Shown: piece after piece, positions 1 to 6,417 of the stretch | Layout: each line of letters begins with the position of its first letter | Numbering within the stretch: the first letter of the stretch is position 1 | Origin: Oligoflexales bacterium | GTDB lineage: Bacteria; Bdellovibrionota_B; Oligoflexia; Oligoflexales; CACXFL01 | NCBI GenBank assembly: GCA_028282865.1 | Contig: JANQHA010000239.1 | Span: forward strand, 1-8,863 | Length of the DNA: 8,863 nucleotides | Direction of reading: 5' to 3' | The notes under the pieces: model-generated | Database searches by the model: none | What the model was told of the DNA's origin: nothing | What the model saw: only the letters and a program-made list of their open reading frames with translations | Position numbers and translations under genes: made by a program

Positions 1-1
1 A

Positions 2-217
2 AGTAAAGAGAAGACCGAGATCTCACCGGTTACTACAGATGTCGTAGACACGACTGCAGCTGGAGATATGTTTGCTGGTGGCTTTCTGTATGGTTATACG
101 CAGGATAAAGATTTGAAACAGTGCGGGGATATAGCGGCGCTGCTAGCTTCCGACGTTATCAGTAGAGTCGGTGCAAGGCTTTCAGACGGCGTGCTCGAAA
201 GAGCGAGCAATGTCTAA
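2..217 (+). CDS. PfkB-family carbohydrate/nucleoside kinase, C-terminal fragment
   Basis: Only the last 71 codons lie in the window; the 5' part is outside. The frame contains DTTAAGDMFAGGFLYG, the PfkB signature-2 region. In ribokinase-fold kinases the Asp of the A/G-AGD motif is the catalytic base and the preceding small residues form the anion hole. Ala in place of the first Gly is also seen in E. coli ribokinase (DTIAAGD), so the enzyme is probably active. The FAGGFLYG continuation is reminiscent of bacterial adenosine-kinase-like members, but the substrate-binding N-terminal half is missing, so sugar versus nucleoside cannot be decided. The stop TAA (215-217) shares its last base with the ATG of the next gene, indicating translational coupling with the VC0807-family membrane protein. 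Family assignment is firm; substrate is open. Confidence 0.88.
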   Translation, partial: SKEKTEISPVTTDVVDTTAAGDMFAGGFLYGYTQDKDLKQCGDIAALLASDVISRVGARLSDGVLERASNV

Positions 218-918
218 TGACAAGCAATAACGGCAAACAAGAGAACGTATGGATCAGCCTTCTTTTTAACGTTGCGCTACCGACTTTTATTTTAATGAAA
301 CTTAGCGGAACTGAGCAGCTAGGCCCGGAAGTCGCCTTCGCTACGGCACTTTCTTTCCCACTCGCATATGGTGCTTGGGATTTCTATTCTAGACGGAAAT
401 TTAACTTTATATCGGCACTAGGGTTCGTCAGTGTCCTTGTTAAAGGTGGGCTTGGCCTAATGAAACTGGATGGCTTTTGGTTCGCGGTAAATGAAGCTGC
501 ATTGCCGGGGATTTTTGGCCTTGCACTGTTAATATCAGCTTACAGAGGCAAGCCTCTAGTAAAGATGTTCCTACTAAATGAGAACCTGGTAGATGTTTCT
601 AAGATTCAAAGGGCACTCGAGGAAAACAACTGTCAGCAGAAGTTCGAGGCCGTATTAATTAGGTCAACATACCTATTATTTTTATCTTTCTTAGTCAGCG
701 CAATTCTAAATTTCGTTCTAGCTTACTATATGCTCAAAAGTCCATCTGGAACTCCCGAGTTTAACGAGGAGCTTGGCCGCATGACTGCGCTAAGCTTTCC
801 GGTCATTATGATATGTAGCAGTAGTATTATGATTTATGCACTATGGGATATGCTCAAACAAATTAAATCACTAACCGGTCTCGAATTGGAAGCGATTCTA
901 AAGCAGCAACGTAAATAG
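217..918 (+). CDS. Six-TM inner membrane protein, VC0807 family
   Basis: A 233-residue integral membrane protein. By eye there are six hydrophobic segments at about residues 11-28, 37-56, 63-82, 93-109, 150-173 and 191-213, in two groups of four and two separated by a polar stretch (110-149) that is probably cytoplasmic. Features such as the SFPLAYGAWDF segment, NFISALGFVSVL, FWFAVNEAALP, the second-half LNFVLAYYML and the ending LTGLELEAIL match my memory of the VC0807 family, which is often loosely labelled MFS transporter although it is far too short for that fold. No biochemical role is established that I know of. The ATG overlaps the stop of the upstream PfkB kinase by one base, so the two are co-translated; a link to nucleoside or sugar handling is only inference. 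No T-tract terminator was found after the stop. Confidence 0.85.
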   Translation: MTSNNGKQENVWISLLFNVALPTFILMKLSGTEQLGPEVAFATALSFPLAYGAWDFYSRRKFNFISALGFVSVLVKGGLGLMKLDGFWFAVNEAALPGIFGLALLISAYRGKPLVKMFLLNENLVDVSKIQRALEENNCQQKFEAVLIRSTYLLFLSFLVSAILNFVLAYYMLKSPSGTPEFNEELGRMTALSFPVIMICSSSIMIYALWDMLKQIKSLTGLELEAILKQQRK

Positions 919-950
919 CTCTCACTAGAACTAGCGGTGGTAAGGTATGA

Positions 951-1271
951 CTACCAAGGTGTCGGCTGAGCTGGCTTTTCTTGAAAGCTACGCAGCTTAG
1001 CTTCCGGCATGAAAAAGTCCGCACCTCGAACTAAATCGAAATAGTAGCGTTCTGCTTCTTTTTTCTTCGCAAACTCTACCCAGACTTCTCGAAACTCTCT
1101 TAGTTCTGGCACGGTATAATTTACATATACCCGGTAGCGGCCATTATCTCGAAACTCCATCCATACCTTGTTTGCGGAATAGCCAAGCAATGTAGTGGCA
1201 CTAAAAGTTGATATCCACGTCACTGCTAGCAAAGCCTTAAATAGTCTAATATTTATAAACAGGTACCTCAT
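951..1271 (-). CDS. Small secreted or membrane-anchored protein of unknown function
   Basis: A 106-residue protein I do not recognise. The N terminus looks like a signal peptide or anchor: Arg2, Arg9 and Lys12 precede a hydrophobic stretch at about residues 13-31, with a possible cleavage after GYSA (about residue 33). The remainder is soluble and charged, rich in Arg, Glu and aromatic residues (RYRVYVNYTVPELREFREVWVEF fragment split around residues 45-68, then KKKEAERYYFDLVRGADFF at 69-87), and ends in a Pro-rich tail. An in-frame TGA 24 bases upstream of the ATG means 1271 is the earliest ATG; the ribosome-binding site there is weak. It converges on the VC0807-family gene (32-base gap) and diverges from lepB. 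Clean signal-peptide architecture argues for a real gene, but no homology could be tested. Confidence 0.68.
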   Translation of the reverse strand: MRYLFINIRLFKALLAVTWISTFSATTLLGYSANKVWMEFRDNGRYRVYVNYTVPELREFREVWVEFAKKKEAERYYFDLVRGADFFMPEAKLRSFQEKPAQPTPW

Positions 1272-1445
1272 ACAATAGTCTATCGGTGGGTTTCATGGTT
1301 TGCTTGATATCAATATTCTGAAATCTACTAGATCGGATATTTATGTGACTTTAGACGATGAATAGTGTAGCTTTCTGAGTTGGATTTGATAAAATAATTA
1401 CTTATTTTTCTTAAATATTAATTAGTTACGCTACTGCCAATTTAT

Positions 1446-1460
1446 AGGATGTGGATTTTG
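1446..1460 (+). promoter_or_regulatory. lepB ribosome-binding site and alternative TTG start
   Basis: AGGA at 1446-1449 stands eight bases before an in-frame TTG at 1458-1460, an ideal distance. The same bases overlap the ATG at 1449, which therefore has no properly spaced Shine-Dalgarno sequence. This favours TTG 1458 as the true start, although ATG preference keeps 1449 possible. Confidence 0.5.
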
Positions 1461-2237
1461 AGCACTGAAAACGACCAGAAAAACAAGACAAAGCCCTCTG
1501 CGGAGTCCTCCAAAGGTAACGCTATTCAGACATTTTTCGGATTCGAAAATCTGCGTTCTTTAGGCTTACTTATTTTGATTATTTTTGCCTTCCGCTGGTC
1601 CGTTGTTTCTCCTTACCATGTACCCACGGCCTCTATGGAGCCGACTATAAAAGTAGGAGATCGGCTACTGGCCTTTAAACTTGCCTACAATTTCAAAGTC
1701 CCTTTTACCGACATAGTCGTCGCTGAATGGGGAGAGCCTAGACGAGGCGACATCATAGTATTTAGGTATCCGCGGGACCCGGACATCGACTACGTAAAAC
1801 GCGTGATAGGAACTGCAGGTGATAAGGTTCAGATTCTAGATGACATCATTTACATAAACGGCACTCCCCAGCAGCGAGAAAACCACGACCACGATAGATC
1901 TGTACTTGAAGACATCAAAGACCCAAAGGAGATCAAGCACCTGTACCGCGAGAATCTAAACTCTGTAGAACACTGGATAATGCAGAACAGGCCTTCCCAT
2001 AGGCAGTTTACCAGCATTAACTGGCCTCCAGATGGCCAGCCTTATATCGTTCCTGAAAACTCTGTTTTTGTTATGGGAGACAACCGAGATAACTCGACAG
2101 ATTCACGCGCGTGGAAAGAGGTCCCCTTAAGCTATATCCGCGGCAAAGCTTTGTTTGTTATATGGTCTATGTTTACGCCCTCTGGTGACAGTTGGCCGAC
2201 CGTTAGATGGTACCGATTTGGTCATGTTTTACGTTAG
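1449..2237 (+). CDS. lepB: Signal peptidase I
   Basis: Type I leader peptidase (S26), which removes Sec/Tat signal peptides at the outer face of the inner membrane with a Ser/Lys dyad. Residue numbers are from the ATG. A single transmembrane segment lies at about 36-53. The nucleophile is Ser62 in TASMEPT, and the general base is Lys117 in DYVKRVIG, preceded by RGDIIVFRYP. The C-terminal signature MGDNRDNSTDSR is at 209-220, and the protein ends RWYRFGHVLR, typical of the family. Length (262) is normal for Proteobacteria. The start is uncertain: ATG 1449 has its only AGG directly abutting it, whereas the in-frame TTG at 1458 has AGGA eight bases upstream; the two products differ by three residues. 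Upstream (about 1387-1430) is very AT-rich and probably holds the promoter, but no clean -35/-10 pair was found. A small acidic gene follows after 17 bases, likely co-transcribed. Confidence 0.96.
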   Translation: MWILSTENDQKNKTKPSAESSKGNAIQTFFGFENLRSLGLLILIIFAFRWSVVSPYHVPTASMEPTIKVGDRLLAFKLAYNFKVPFTDIVVAEWGEPRRGDIIVFRYPRDPDIDYVKRVIGTAGDKVQILDDIIYINGTPQQRENHDHDRSVLEDIKDPKEIKHLYRENLNSVEHWIMQNRPSHRQFTSINWPPDGQPYIVPENSVFVMGDNRDNSTDSRAWKEVPLSYIRGKALFVIWSMFTPSGDSWPTVRWYRFGHVLR

Positions 2238-2241
2238 TATT

Positions 2242-2247
2242 TGAGGA
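2242..2247 (+). promoter_or_regulatory. Ribosome-binding site deciding a TTG start
   Basis: TGAGGA directly follows the lepB stop codon and precedes the in-frame TTG at 2255 by seven to eight bases. It is the only good Shine-Dalgarno match for the downstream acidic gene and places its start after, rather than inside, lepB. Confidence 0.55.
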
Positions 2248-2254
2248 CCGTTCT

Positions 2255-2545
2255 TTGGTAGAAGATGTTTTATTTTACGGTAAAGAATACTGGACTGGCG
2301 ACTCTCGTGACGGCCGACTGGAGAACGGTGATGGCTATCATTACTACTCAATAGCAAAATCGGGGATTATCCAAGAAGCATTTGAAGTATATGAAAAAGA
2401 CGACGGCGAAGTGATTATTTCGCCGCTGCCTGAAATGAACCGGGTAAATTGGTACAAAGACTTAGGGTTCGAAGACCTCGAAACCCTTGATGAAGTATCA
2501 GCAGAAGAGTTCCAAGAAGTTAAAACCATGCAAGCTAAGCAATGA
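2255..2545 (+). CDS. Small acidic hypothetical protein downstream of lepB
   Basis: Unrecognised protein of 96 residues from TTG 2255. It is rich in Asp/Glu with no signal peptide or TM segment, so probably cytoplasmic. The first half carries aromatic residues (LFYGKEYW, GYHYYSIAK) and the second half is acidic (GFEDLETLDEVSAEEFQEV). An ATG at 2207 in the same frame would give 112 residues, but it overlaps the conserved lepB C terminus by 31 bases and lacks support. TTG 2255 has TTGAGGA ending eight bases before it and lies 17 bases after the lepB stop, so I prefer it. It is likely co-transcribed with lepB. Its 3' end overlaps the convergent 77-codon gene by 11 bases. A gene is likely real given spacing and ribosome-binding site, but function is unknown. 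Confidence 0.6.
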   Translation: MVEDVLFYGKEYWTGDSRDGRLENGDGYHYYSIAKSGIIQEAFEVYEKDDGEVIISPLPEMNRVNWYKDLGFEDLETLDEVSAEEFQEVKTMQAKQ

Positions 2546-2768
2546 GTTGATCGTCTTCTCTTTCTTGATCGAATTTTGTGCTCAACTCGCGCTGAGCTAA
2601 GATGTGTTTGTACCAGTCGCTAGTTTGTTCAATCAACCACTGGTAAGAAGCATACTGTCCAGGTGGGATTTGATCTTCGCAAAAATCAAGCATATCGCTT
2701 AGACCGCCCTCCGGATTCATGCGAATCCATTCTTTTACCTGCTTTTTAAACTTATTAGCATCAAACAT
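2535..2768 (-). CDS. Small conserved-looking hypothetical protein (77 aa)
   Basis: A 77-residue soluble, acidic protein that I cannot name. It begins with an amphipathic basic stretch (FDANKFKKQVKEWIRMNPEGG), followed by an acidic helix-like segment (LSDMLDFCEDQIP), then YQWLIEQTSDWYKHILAQRE, probably a second helix, and a charged tail. No TM or signal peptide and no zinc-type Cys pattern (one Cys only). The composition and the presence of a well-placed ribosome-binding site (AAAGAGG eight bases before the ATG) support a real gene. It is convergent with the acidic gene after lepB and overlaps it by 11 bases, and divergent from the beta-helix gene, with a 131-base intergenic gap that should hold its promoter. 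Function unknown. Confidence 0.75.
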   Translation of the reverse strand: MFDANKFKKQVKEWIRMNPEGGLSDMLDFCEDQIPPGQYASYQWLIEQTSDWYKHILAQRELSTKFDQEREDDQLIA

Positions 2769-2899
2769 AAACTAGGCCTCTTTCTAAGATCACACTTGAT
2801 TCTGCAATAATATTGTTGTTACCTAGTAGCTCGGCAGTAATTGCAGGAAGCTTTAGGCAAATTTAACCTATCACTAAAGATAACGGGACGGACCAAACC

Positions 2900-3565
2900 T
2901 TGATAACCATGCGAGATTTATTCGATATAGATTCTTTATTGTTAAATAACCAATTTACCGACAGCTCACCTTTTTGCTATTTAGGCTCCGGACTCAGCAA
3001 ATGGCTGGATAAACTGCTCAAGCAACACGGTGTCAGCGATGATCCTGTTGTTCATAGTGAGGTTCCGGCCACGGCACATGTATCAGGCCCTGTATACATT
3101 GGCAAAAATGTTCGTATTGAGCCAACGGCGATGATTGTCGGCCCTACTTTTATTGGAGACGGGACCGAGGTAAGGCATGGAGCCTATATTCGGGGCAACG
3201 TATTTGCCGGTAGCCAATGTGTGATTGGTCACGCAACGGAGGCAAAGGGCTCGGTGTTTATGGACGGTGCTAAAGCTGGTCACTTTGCATACGTAGGAGA
3301 CTCGATACTCGGACAAAACGTCAATCTAGGTGCGGGGACAAAACTGGCTAATCTTAAATTAGCAAATGATGAGGTTTTTTATAAATGTCCAAAGTCTGGA
3401 AAAAGAACCGGAAGTGGACTGCGAAAATTCGGTGCTTTGATCGGAGACAATGCCCAGACCGGATGTAATTCAGTATTATCTCCCGGAGCGATCCTATTGC
3501 CTAAAACCGCTGTCCTGCCTTGCGTTCATCATAGAGGCACTCTAACTTCGGGATTGGCACGTTAG
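2900..3565 (+). CDS. Left-handed beta-helix (hexapeptide) protein, GlmU acetyltransferase-like
   Basis: A 221-residue protein with an N-terminal cap (about 1-50) followed by hexapeptide-repeat coils (about 51-205), the LbetaH fold of LpxA/GlmU-type acyltransferases. The segment KAGHFAYVGDSILGQNVNLG (126-144) parallels the GlmU active-site stretch [20 protein letters not shown]: His128 corresponds to the GlmU catalytic His and Tyr131 to its Tyr partner. There is no nucleotidyltransferase domain, so it is not GlmU. Related stand-alone proteins are commonly labelled NDP-sugar pyrophosphorylase-like or UDP-GlcNAc-type acyltransferase. A charged insertion (KCPKSGKRTGSGLRK, about 162-176) sits where GlmU has its CNYDG loop region, so substrate may differ. 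Start: TTG 2900 has GGA seven bases upstream; an ATG at 2909 is in frame but poorly spaced from any Shine-Dalgarno. It stands alone; no terminator or operon partner is evident. Confidence 0.85.
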   Translation: MITMRDLFDIDSLLLNNQFTDSSPFCYLGSGLSKWLDKLLKQHGVSDDPVVHSEVPATAHVSGPVYIGKNVRIEPTAMIVGPTFIGDGTEVRHGAYIRGNVFAGSQCVIGHATEAKGSVFMDGAKAGHFAYVGDSILGQNVNLGAGTKLANLKLANDEVFYKCPKSGKRTGSGLRKFGALIGDNAQTGCNSVLSPGAILLPKTAVLPCVHHRGTLTSGLAR

Positions 3566-3610
3566 AAAATCTGCTCAAAAACTTTACCTTTTTCCTAACC
3601 TTCGATAGAA

Positions 3611-3628
3611 TTATCAAAGTTTATCAAA
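3611..3628 (+). repeat. Direct repeat TTATCAAA x2 with 10-base period, upstream of the protease
   Basis: TTATCAAA occurs at 3611-3618 and again at 3621-3628, exactly one helical turn apart, within an AT-rich leader ahead of the subtilisin gene. TATATAT-like sequence follows at 3638-3644 and could be a -10 element. The arrangement fits a tandem activator or repressor site, but AT-rich DNA gives such repeats by chance, so this is tentative. Confidence 0.3.
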
Positions 3629-3682
3629 TTAGCTAAATATATATGTTCAGGGAAGAACACCAGTTAGCTTTCTGCAACTTTT

Positions 3683-3698
3683 GGAGGGACAGGGAATG
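3683..3698 (+). promoter_or_regulatory. Ribosome-binding site fixing the protease start at ATG 3696
   Basis: GGAGG at 3683-3687 lies eight bases before ATG 3696. The frame is open back to a TTG at 3681, but that codon would put the Shine-Dalgarno inside the gene and adds five residues before the signal peptide, so ATG 3696 is chosen. Confidence 0.85.
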
Positions 3699-5330
3699 GT
3701 TCTAAGAAACAGGGGTGCCGTATATCTACGTGCAGCTGCCATCACAACAGCACTATCGTTAACCAGCGCCGTAAGTTTTGCGACAGAGTATGTTGTCAAA
3801 CTTAAGCAAAACTCTCAACAATTTAGCTTAAACGCTTTACAGTTGAAATCAACTCAAGGTCTATCCATTCTAGATACACACGAGCAAGGTCAATTACTCA
3901 AAATTGATCTAGCAGAAGGCAACGATTTACGTTCGTTTGCTGCTAGGTTAGTCGAACTTATGAACGATCCCAATGTCGAATATCTAGTTCCTAACACTAA
4001 GTTTCACATGGTGGGTGAACCAAATGATCCCGATTATGCCAAGCAGTGGTCGCATAAAGTGGTAAAATCCAAGCTAGCTTGGGATACTACCACCGGGTCA
4101 AAAGATGTAGTCGTAGCTGTTATCGATACTGGTGTCGATGCAAAGCATGAAGATTTGAAAGACAATATATGGGTCAACTCTAAAGAAATAGCTGGCAATG
4201 GAATTGACGATGACGGAAACGGCTTTGTCGATGACCTCCATGGATGGGATTTCAAAGGAAACGACGCAGATCCTCATGATGAAACTAGCGATAAAAACCC
4301 TGGGCACGGAACTCACTGTGCAGGTATCGTCGGTGCTGTCGGTAACAACGCTAAAGGTATTGCAGGGATGTCGCAATCTGTATCCATCATGCCGATTAGA
4401 TTCCTCGGCGCGGACGGATCAGGCGACCTATATGCAGGTGCCAAAGCGATCGACTACGCTACTAACAATGGTGCTCATATCATCAGTGCTAGCTGGGGTG
4501 CAGCAGTACCAGAGTCCGGAGCTAAGCCTATCGTCGAGGCAATCCAACGCGCACAAGCCAAGGGCGTTATGTTTATTGCTGCAGCTGCTAACGATGGCAA
4601 AAATAATGATATCCGACCAGTTTTTCCAGCAAACACTAGCACTGACAACATGATTGTGGTCGCTGCATCTCAAAGCGACGATACCAAACCTTCTTGGTCA
4701 AACTTTGGTAAATCTAAGGTTCACATCTCGTCACCAGGACATAAAATATTAAGTACCCTTCCTGGTAATAAGTACGGTGAGCTTTCAGGAACTTCCATGG
4801 CTACTCCGATGGTAGCTGGCCTTGCAGCACTGGTTCAGTCAGCACACGAAGAAAAACTTGACGGGGCGACCATGCGCGCGGTTTTACAATCATCCGGTGC
4901 TAAAGTAAAGATCGAAACAGCTTGTGATTGCCGTATTGATGCGCCAGCTGCAATCAGTCACGTAGTTGAGAAGAAAATGACTATGGTACCCGCTGCAATG
5001 ACACTTGCACCGGAAGAGTCGGCGAACTTCTCGGTATGGAACGGTACAGCTCCTTTCAAGTTCACTTCTTCTGACCCAGAGGTTGTTAGCGTAGCAGAAG
5101 GAAAACTTGCTGCTAAAAAGCTTGGTGTAGCTACTATTAGCATTACCGATGCAAACAACCAAACAGCTCAGTCGCTAAAAATTCACGTTGCGGAGCCACA
5201 GGCCCCCGCACAAGAATGCCCGCTTGGAAACCCGATGCTCTGTATGATGATGTGCTTATTCCAACCAGATATGCCTTGGTGTCAAGGTGGTGGTGGAGGA
5301 GACTTCCCGTTTCCATTCCCAATGCCTTAA
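3696..5330 (+). CDS. Secreted subtilisin-family (S8) serine protease with Ig-like domain and Cys-rich tail
   Basis: A 544-residue exported protease. Signal peptide at 1-29 (Arg-rich start, hydrophobic core, cleavage after SFA). Residues 30-107 resemble an I9-type propeptide, expected to act as chaperone and inhibitor. The S8 domain spans about 115-405 with the complete triad: Asp144 (AVIDTGVD), His204 (GHGTHCAG), Ser367 (SGTSMATP), plus oxyanion Asn299 (AAAAND). An acidic insertion with DDDGNGFVDD after WVNSKEI, followed by LHGWDF, is typical of fervidolysin/thermitase-like members and may bind calcium. Residues about 429-503 look like a bacterial Ig-like (Big_2-type) domain (SSDPEVVSVAEGKL, GVATISI). 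The C terminus has Cys at 508, 516, 520 and 529, then five Gly and an alternating Phe-Pro end (FPFPFPMP). It is a single gene followed by a strong terminator. Protease assignment is secure; substrate and the role of the tail are unknown. Confidence 0.96.
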   Translation: MVLRNRGAVYLRAAAITTALSLTSAVSFATEYVVKLKQNSQQFSLNALQLKSTQGLSILDTHEQGQLLKIDLAEGNDLRSFAARLVELMNDPNVEYLVPNTKFHMVGEPNDPDYAKQWSHKVVKSKLAWDTTTGSKDVVVAVIDTGVDAKHEDLKDNIWVNSKEIAGNGIDDDGNGFVDDLHGWDFKGNDADPHDETSDKNPGHGTHCAGIVGAVGNNAKGIAGMSQSVSIMPIRFLGADGSGDLYAGAKAIDYATNNGAHIISASWGAAVPESGAKPIVEAIQRAQAKGVMFIAAAANDGKNNDIRPVFPANTSTDNMIVVAASQSDDTKPSWSNFGKSKVHISSPGHKILSTLPGNKYGELSGTSMATPMVAGLAALVQSAHEEKLDGATMRAVLQSSGAKVKIETACDCRIDAPAAISHVVEKKMTMVPAAMTLAPEESANFSVWNGTAPFKFTSSDPEVVSVAEGKLAAKKLGVATISITDANNQTAQSLKIHVAEPQAPAQECPLGNPMLCMMMCLFQPDMPWCQGGGGGDFPFPFPMP

Positions 5331-5350
5331 GTAATATTGCGATAAACTTT

Positions 5351-5385
5351 AAAGACCCTAGTGATTACTTCACTAGGGTTTTTTT
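5351..5385 (+). terminator. Rho-independent terminator of the protease gene
   Basis: A 9-bp perfect stem, ACCCTAGTG (5355-5363) with CACTAGGGT (5371-5379), a 7-base loop, and a run of seven T (5379-5385). AAA at 5351-5353 can extend the stem into the T run. It ends 18 bases before the convergent lpxD stop. On the minus strand only CTTTAAAG follows the stem, so termination from the lpxD side would be weaker. Confidence 0.92.
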
Positions 5386-5403
5386 ATATCTATAGGTTGC
5401 TTT

Positions 5404-6417
5404 TTATTGATCTTCTAACGCTTTGATACGGTCCTCATGCGTAGATAACTTTTTAAAATGAACCTGTTGCCGACGCCAGTCTCGCGCTTTGACCGCAGGA
5501 AAACCGATATACTCCCCTGGCTCTTCAATCCCCTTGACCACTCCAGTCATAGCACCGATCTTAGCACCATCGCAGACATCAATATGGCCATTTACCCCAG
5601 AGTGCCCACCCATGATAACCCAGTTACCAAGTTTACAAGAACCAGCCAGGCCGACAAATGCAGACAGCATACAGTTCTCACCGACTTCAACATTGTGTCC
5701 CACTTGGACTTTATTATCTAACTTCGAGCCACTTTTGATCAAAGTGCTACCCATTGCAGCACGGTCGATACTACACATAGCTCCGAGCTCCACATGATCA
5801 CCAAGAACCACATTGCCTACCTGCGGAATCTTAACAATCTCACCTTCGCCGACAGCATAACCGAAACCATCTGCGCCAATAATTGACCCCGCGTGGATGA
5901 TGCAATGGCTACCAATCTTGCACTCATAATACACGACCACGTTAGAGTAAATAATCGTATTATCACCAATCTCAACATCGTCCCCGATACTAACGCCTGG
6001 CATCAATACCACCTGATTACCAATCTTCGCGCGGCTACCAATAAAAACATGCGGGTATACAGTAACGTCGTCACCTATCGTAGCATCGGAAGCTATAAAC
6101 GCCTGATCAGAAACACCTCTAGGGCCACGATGAGGGCGGTAAAAAAGGTGGGCGGTCTTAGCGAAGGCGAAGTAAGGGTTATCGTGAATCAACATCGGTG
6201 TTTTGCAGCTTTCATGCGGCTCTTTTACGATAACTGCGGTCGCGTTAGTTCGAGATAAATATTTAGTATATTCAGGGTTAGAAACAAAAGTGACCTCACC
6301 ATCTTTTGCTACCTCAATAGGAGCCACGGCAGTCACCACATTATCATCGCCTTGGGAGTACCCGTCTGGCATAACCAATTTAGCACCTATAATGCCAGCT
6401 AACTCACTGAGCTTCAT
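5404..6417 (-). CDS. lpxD: UDP-3-O-acylglucosamine N-acyltransferase
   Basis: Third step of lipid A (Raetz pathway) synthesis: transfers a 3-hydroxyacyl chain from acyl carrier protein to the amine of UDP-3-O-acylglucosamine in the cytoplasm; family members are homotrimers. The 337-residue protein has the N-terminal uridine-binding domain (about 1-95, with VTFVSNPEY and DNPYFAFA), a left-handed beta-helix (about 105-295) and a C-terminal helical tail. The catalytic His aligns with His241 in NKVQVGHNVEVGEN (E. coli His239), and HAGSIIGADGFGYA (175-188) is the other family hallmark. Start is ATG 6417, with GGGGGAG eight bases upstream; the ATG shares one base with the purB stop (TAATG), so translation is coupled to purB. 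This is not the usual bamA-skp-lpxD-fabZ-lpxA setting, so it may be an additional copy. No obvious inactivating change. Confidence 0.95.
   Translation of the reverse strand: MKLSELAGIIGAKLVMPDGYSQGDDNVVTAVAPIEVAKDGEVTFVSNPEYTKYLSRTNATAVIVKEPHESCKTPMLIHDNPYFAFAKTAHLFYRPHRGPRGVSDQAFIASDATIGDDVTVYPHVFIGSRAKIGNQVVLMPGVSIGDDVEIGDNTIIYSNVVVYYECKIGSHCIIHAGSIIGADGFGYAVGEGEIVKIPQVGNVVLGDHVELGAMCSIDRAAMGSTLIKSGSKLDNKVQVGHNVEVGENCMLSAFVGLAGSCKLGNWVIMGGHSGVNGHIDVCDGAKIGAMTGVVKGIEEPGEYIGFPAVKARDWRRQQVHFKKLSTHEDRIKALEDQ

Noticed and set aside
38..70. Ala instead of Gly in the PfkB GAGD motif as a sign of an inactive kinase.
   Set aside because: E. coli ribokinase has AAGD at the same place, and the catalytic Asp is present.
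919..950. Short CTAG and TGGTA/TACCA inverted repeats between the convergent VC0807-family gene and the small exported protein gene.
   Set aside because: Stems of four to five bases with no T-run; not credible as a terminator.
2404..2425. Perfect 7-bp hairpin CGGCGAA / TTCGCCG with 8-base loop.
   Set aside because: It lies inside a coding frame, has no T-run after it, and is well before the gene's stop, so it is not a terminator.
2802..2846. Inverted repeat CTGCAAT / ATTGCAG in the spacer before the beta-helix gene.
   Set aside because: Seven bases separated by 31 is expected by chance in a spacer of this size, and it does not extend.
3681..3695. TTG 3681 as the protease start.
   Set aside because: The GGAGG Shine-Dalgarno would lie inside the gene, and ATG 3696 has perfect spacing to it.
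4198..4653. A 151-codon open frame overlapping the protease in another frame, and further long frames opposite lpxD and the protease.
   Set aside because: Low-complexity translations without motifs, ribosome-binding sites or spacing; they are shadows of the well-supported protease and lpxD genes.
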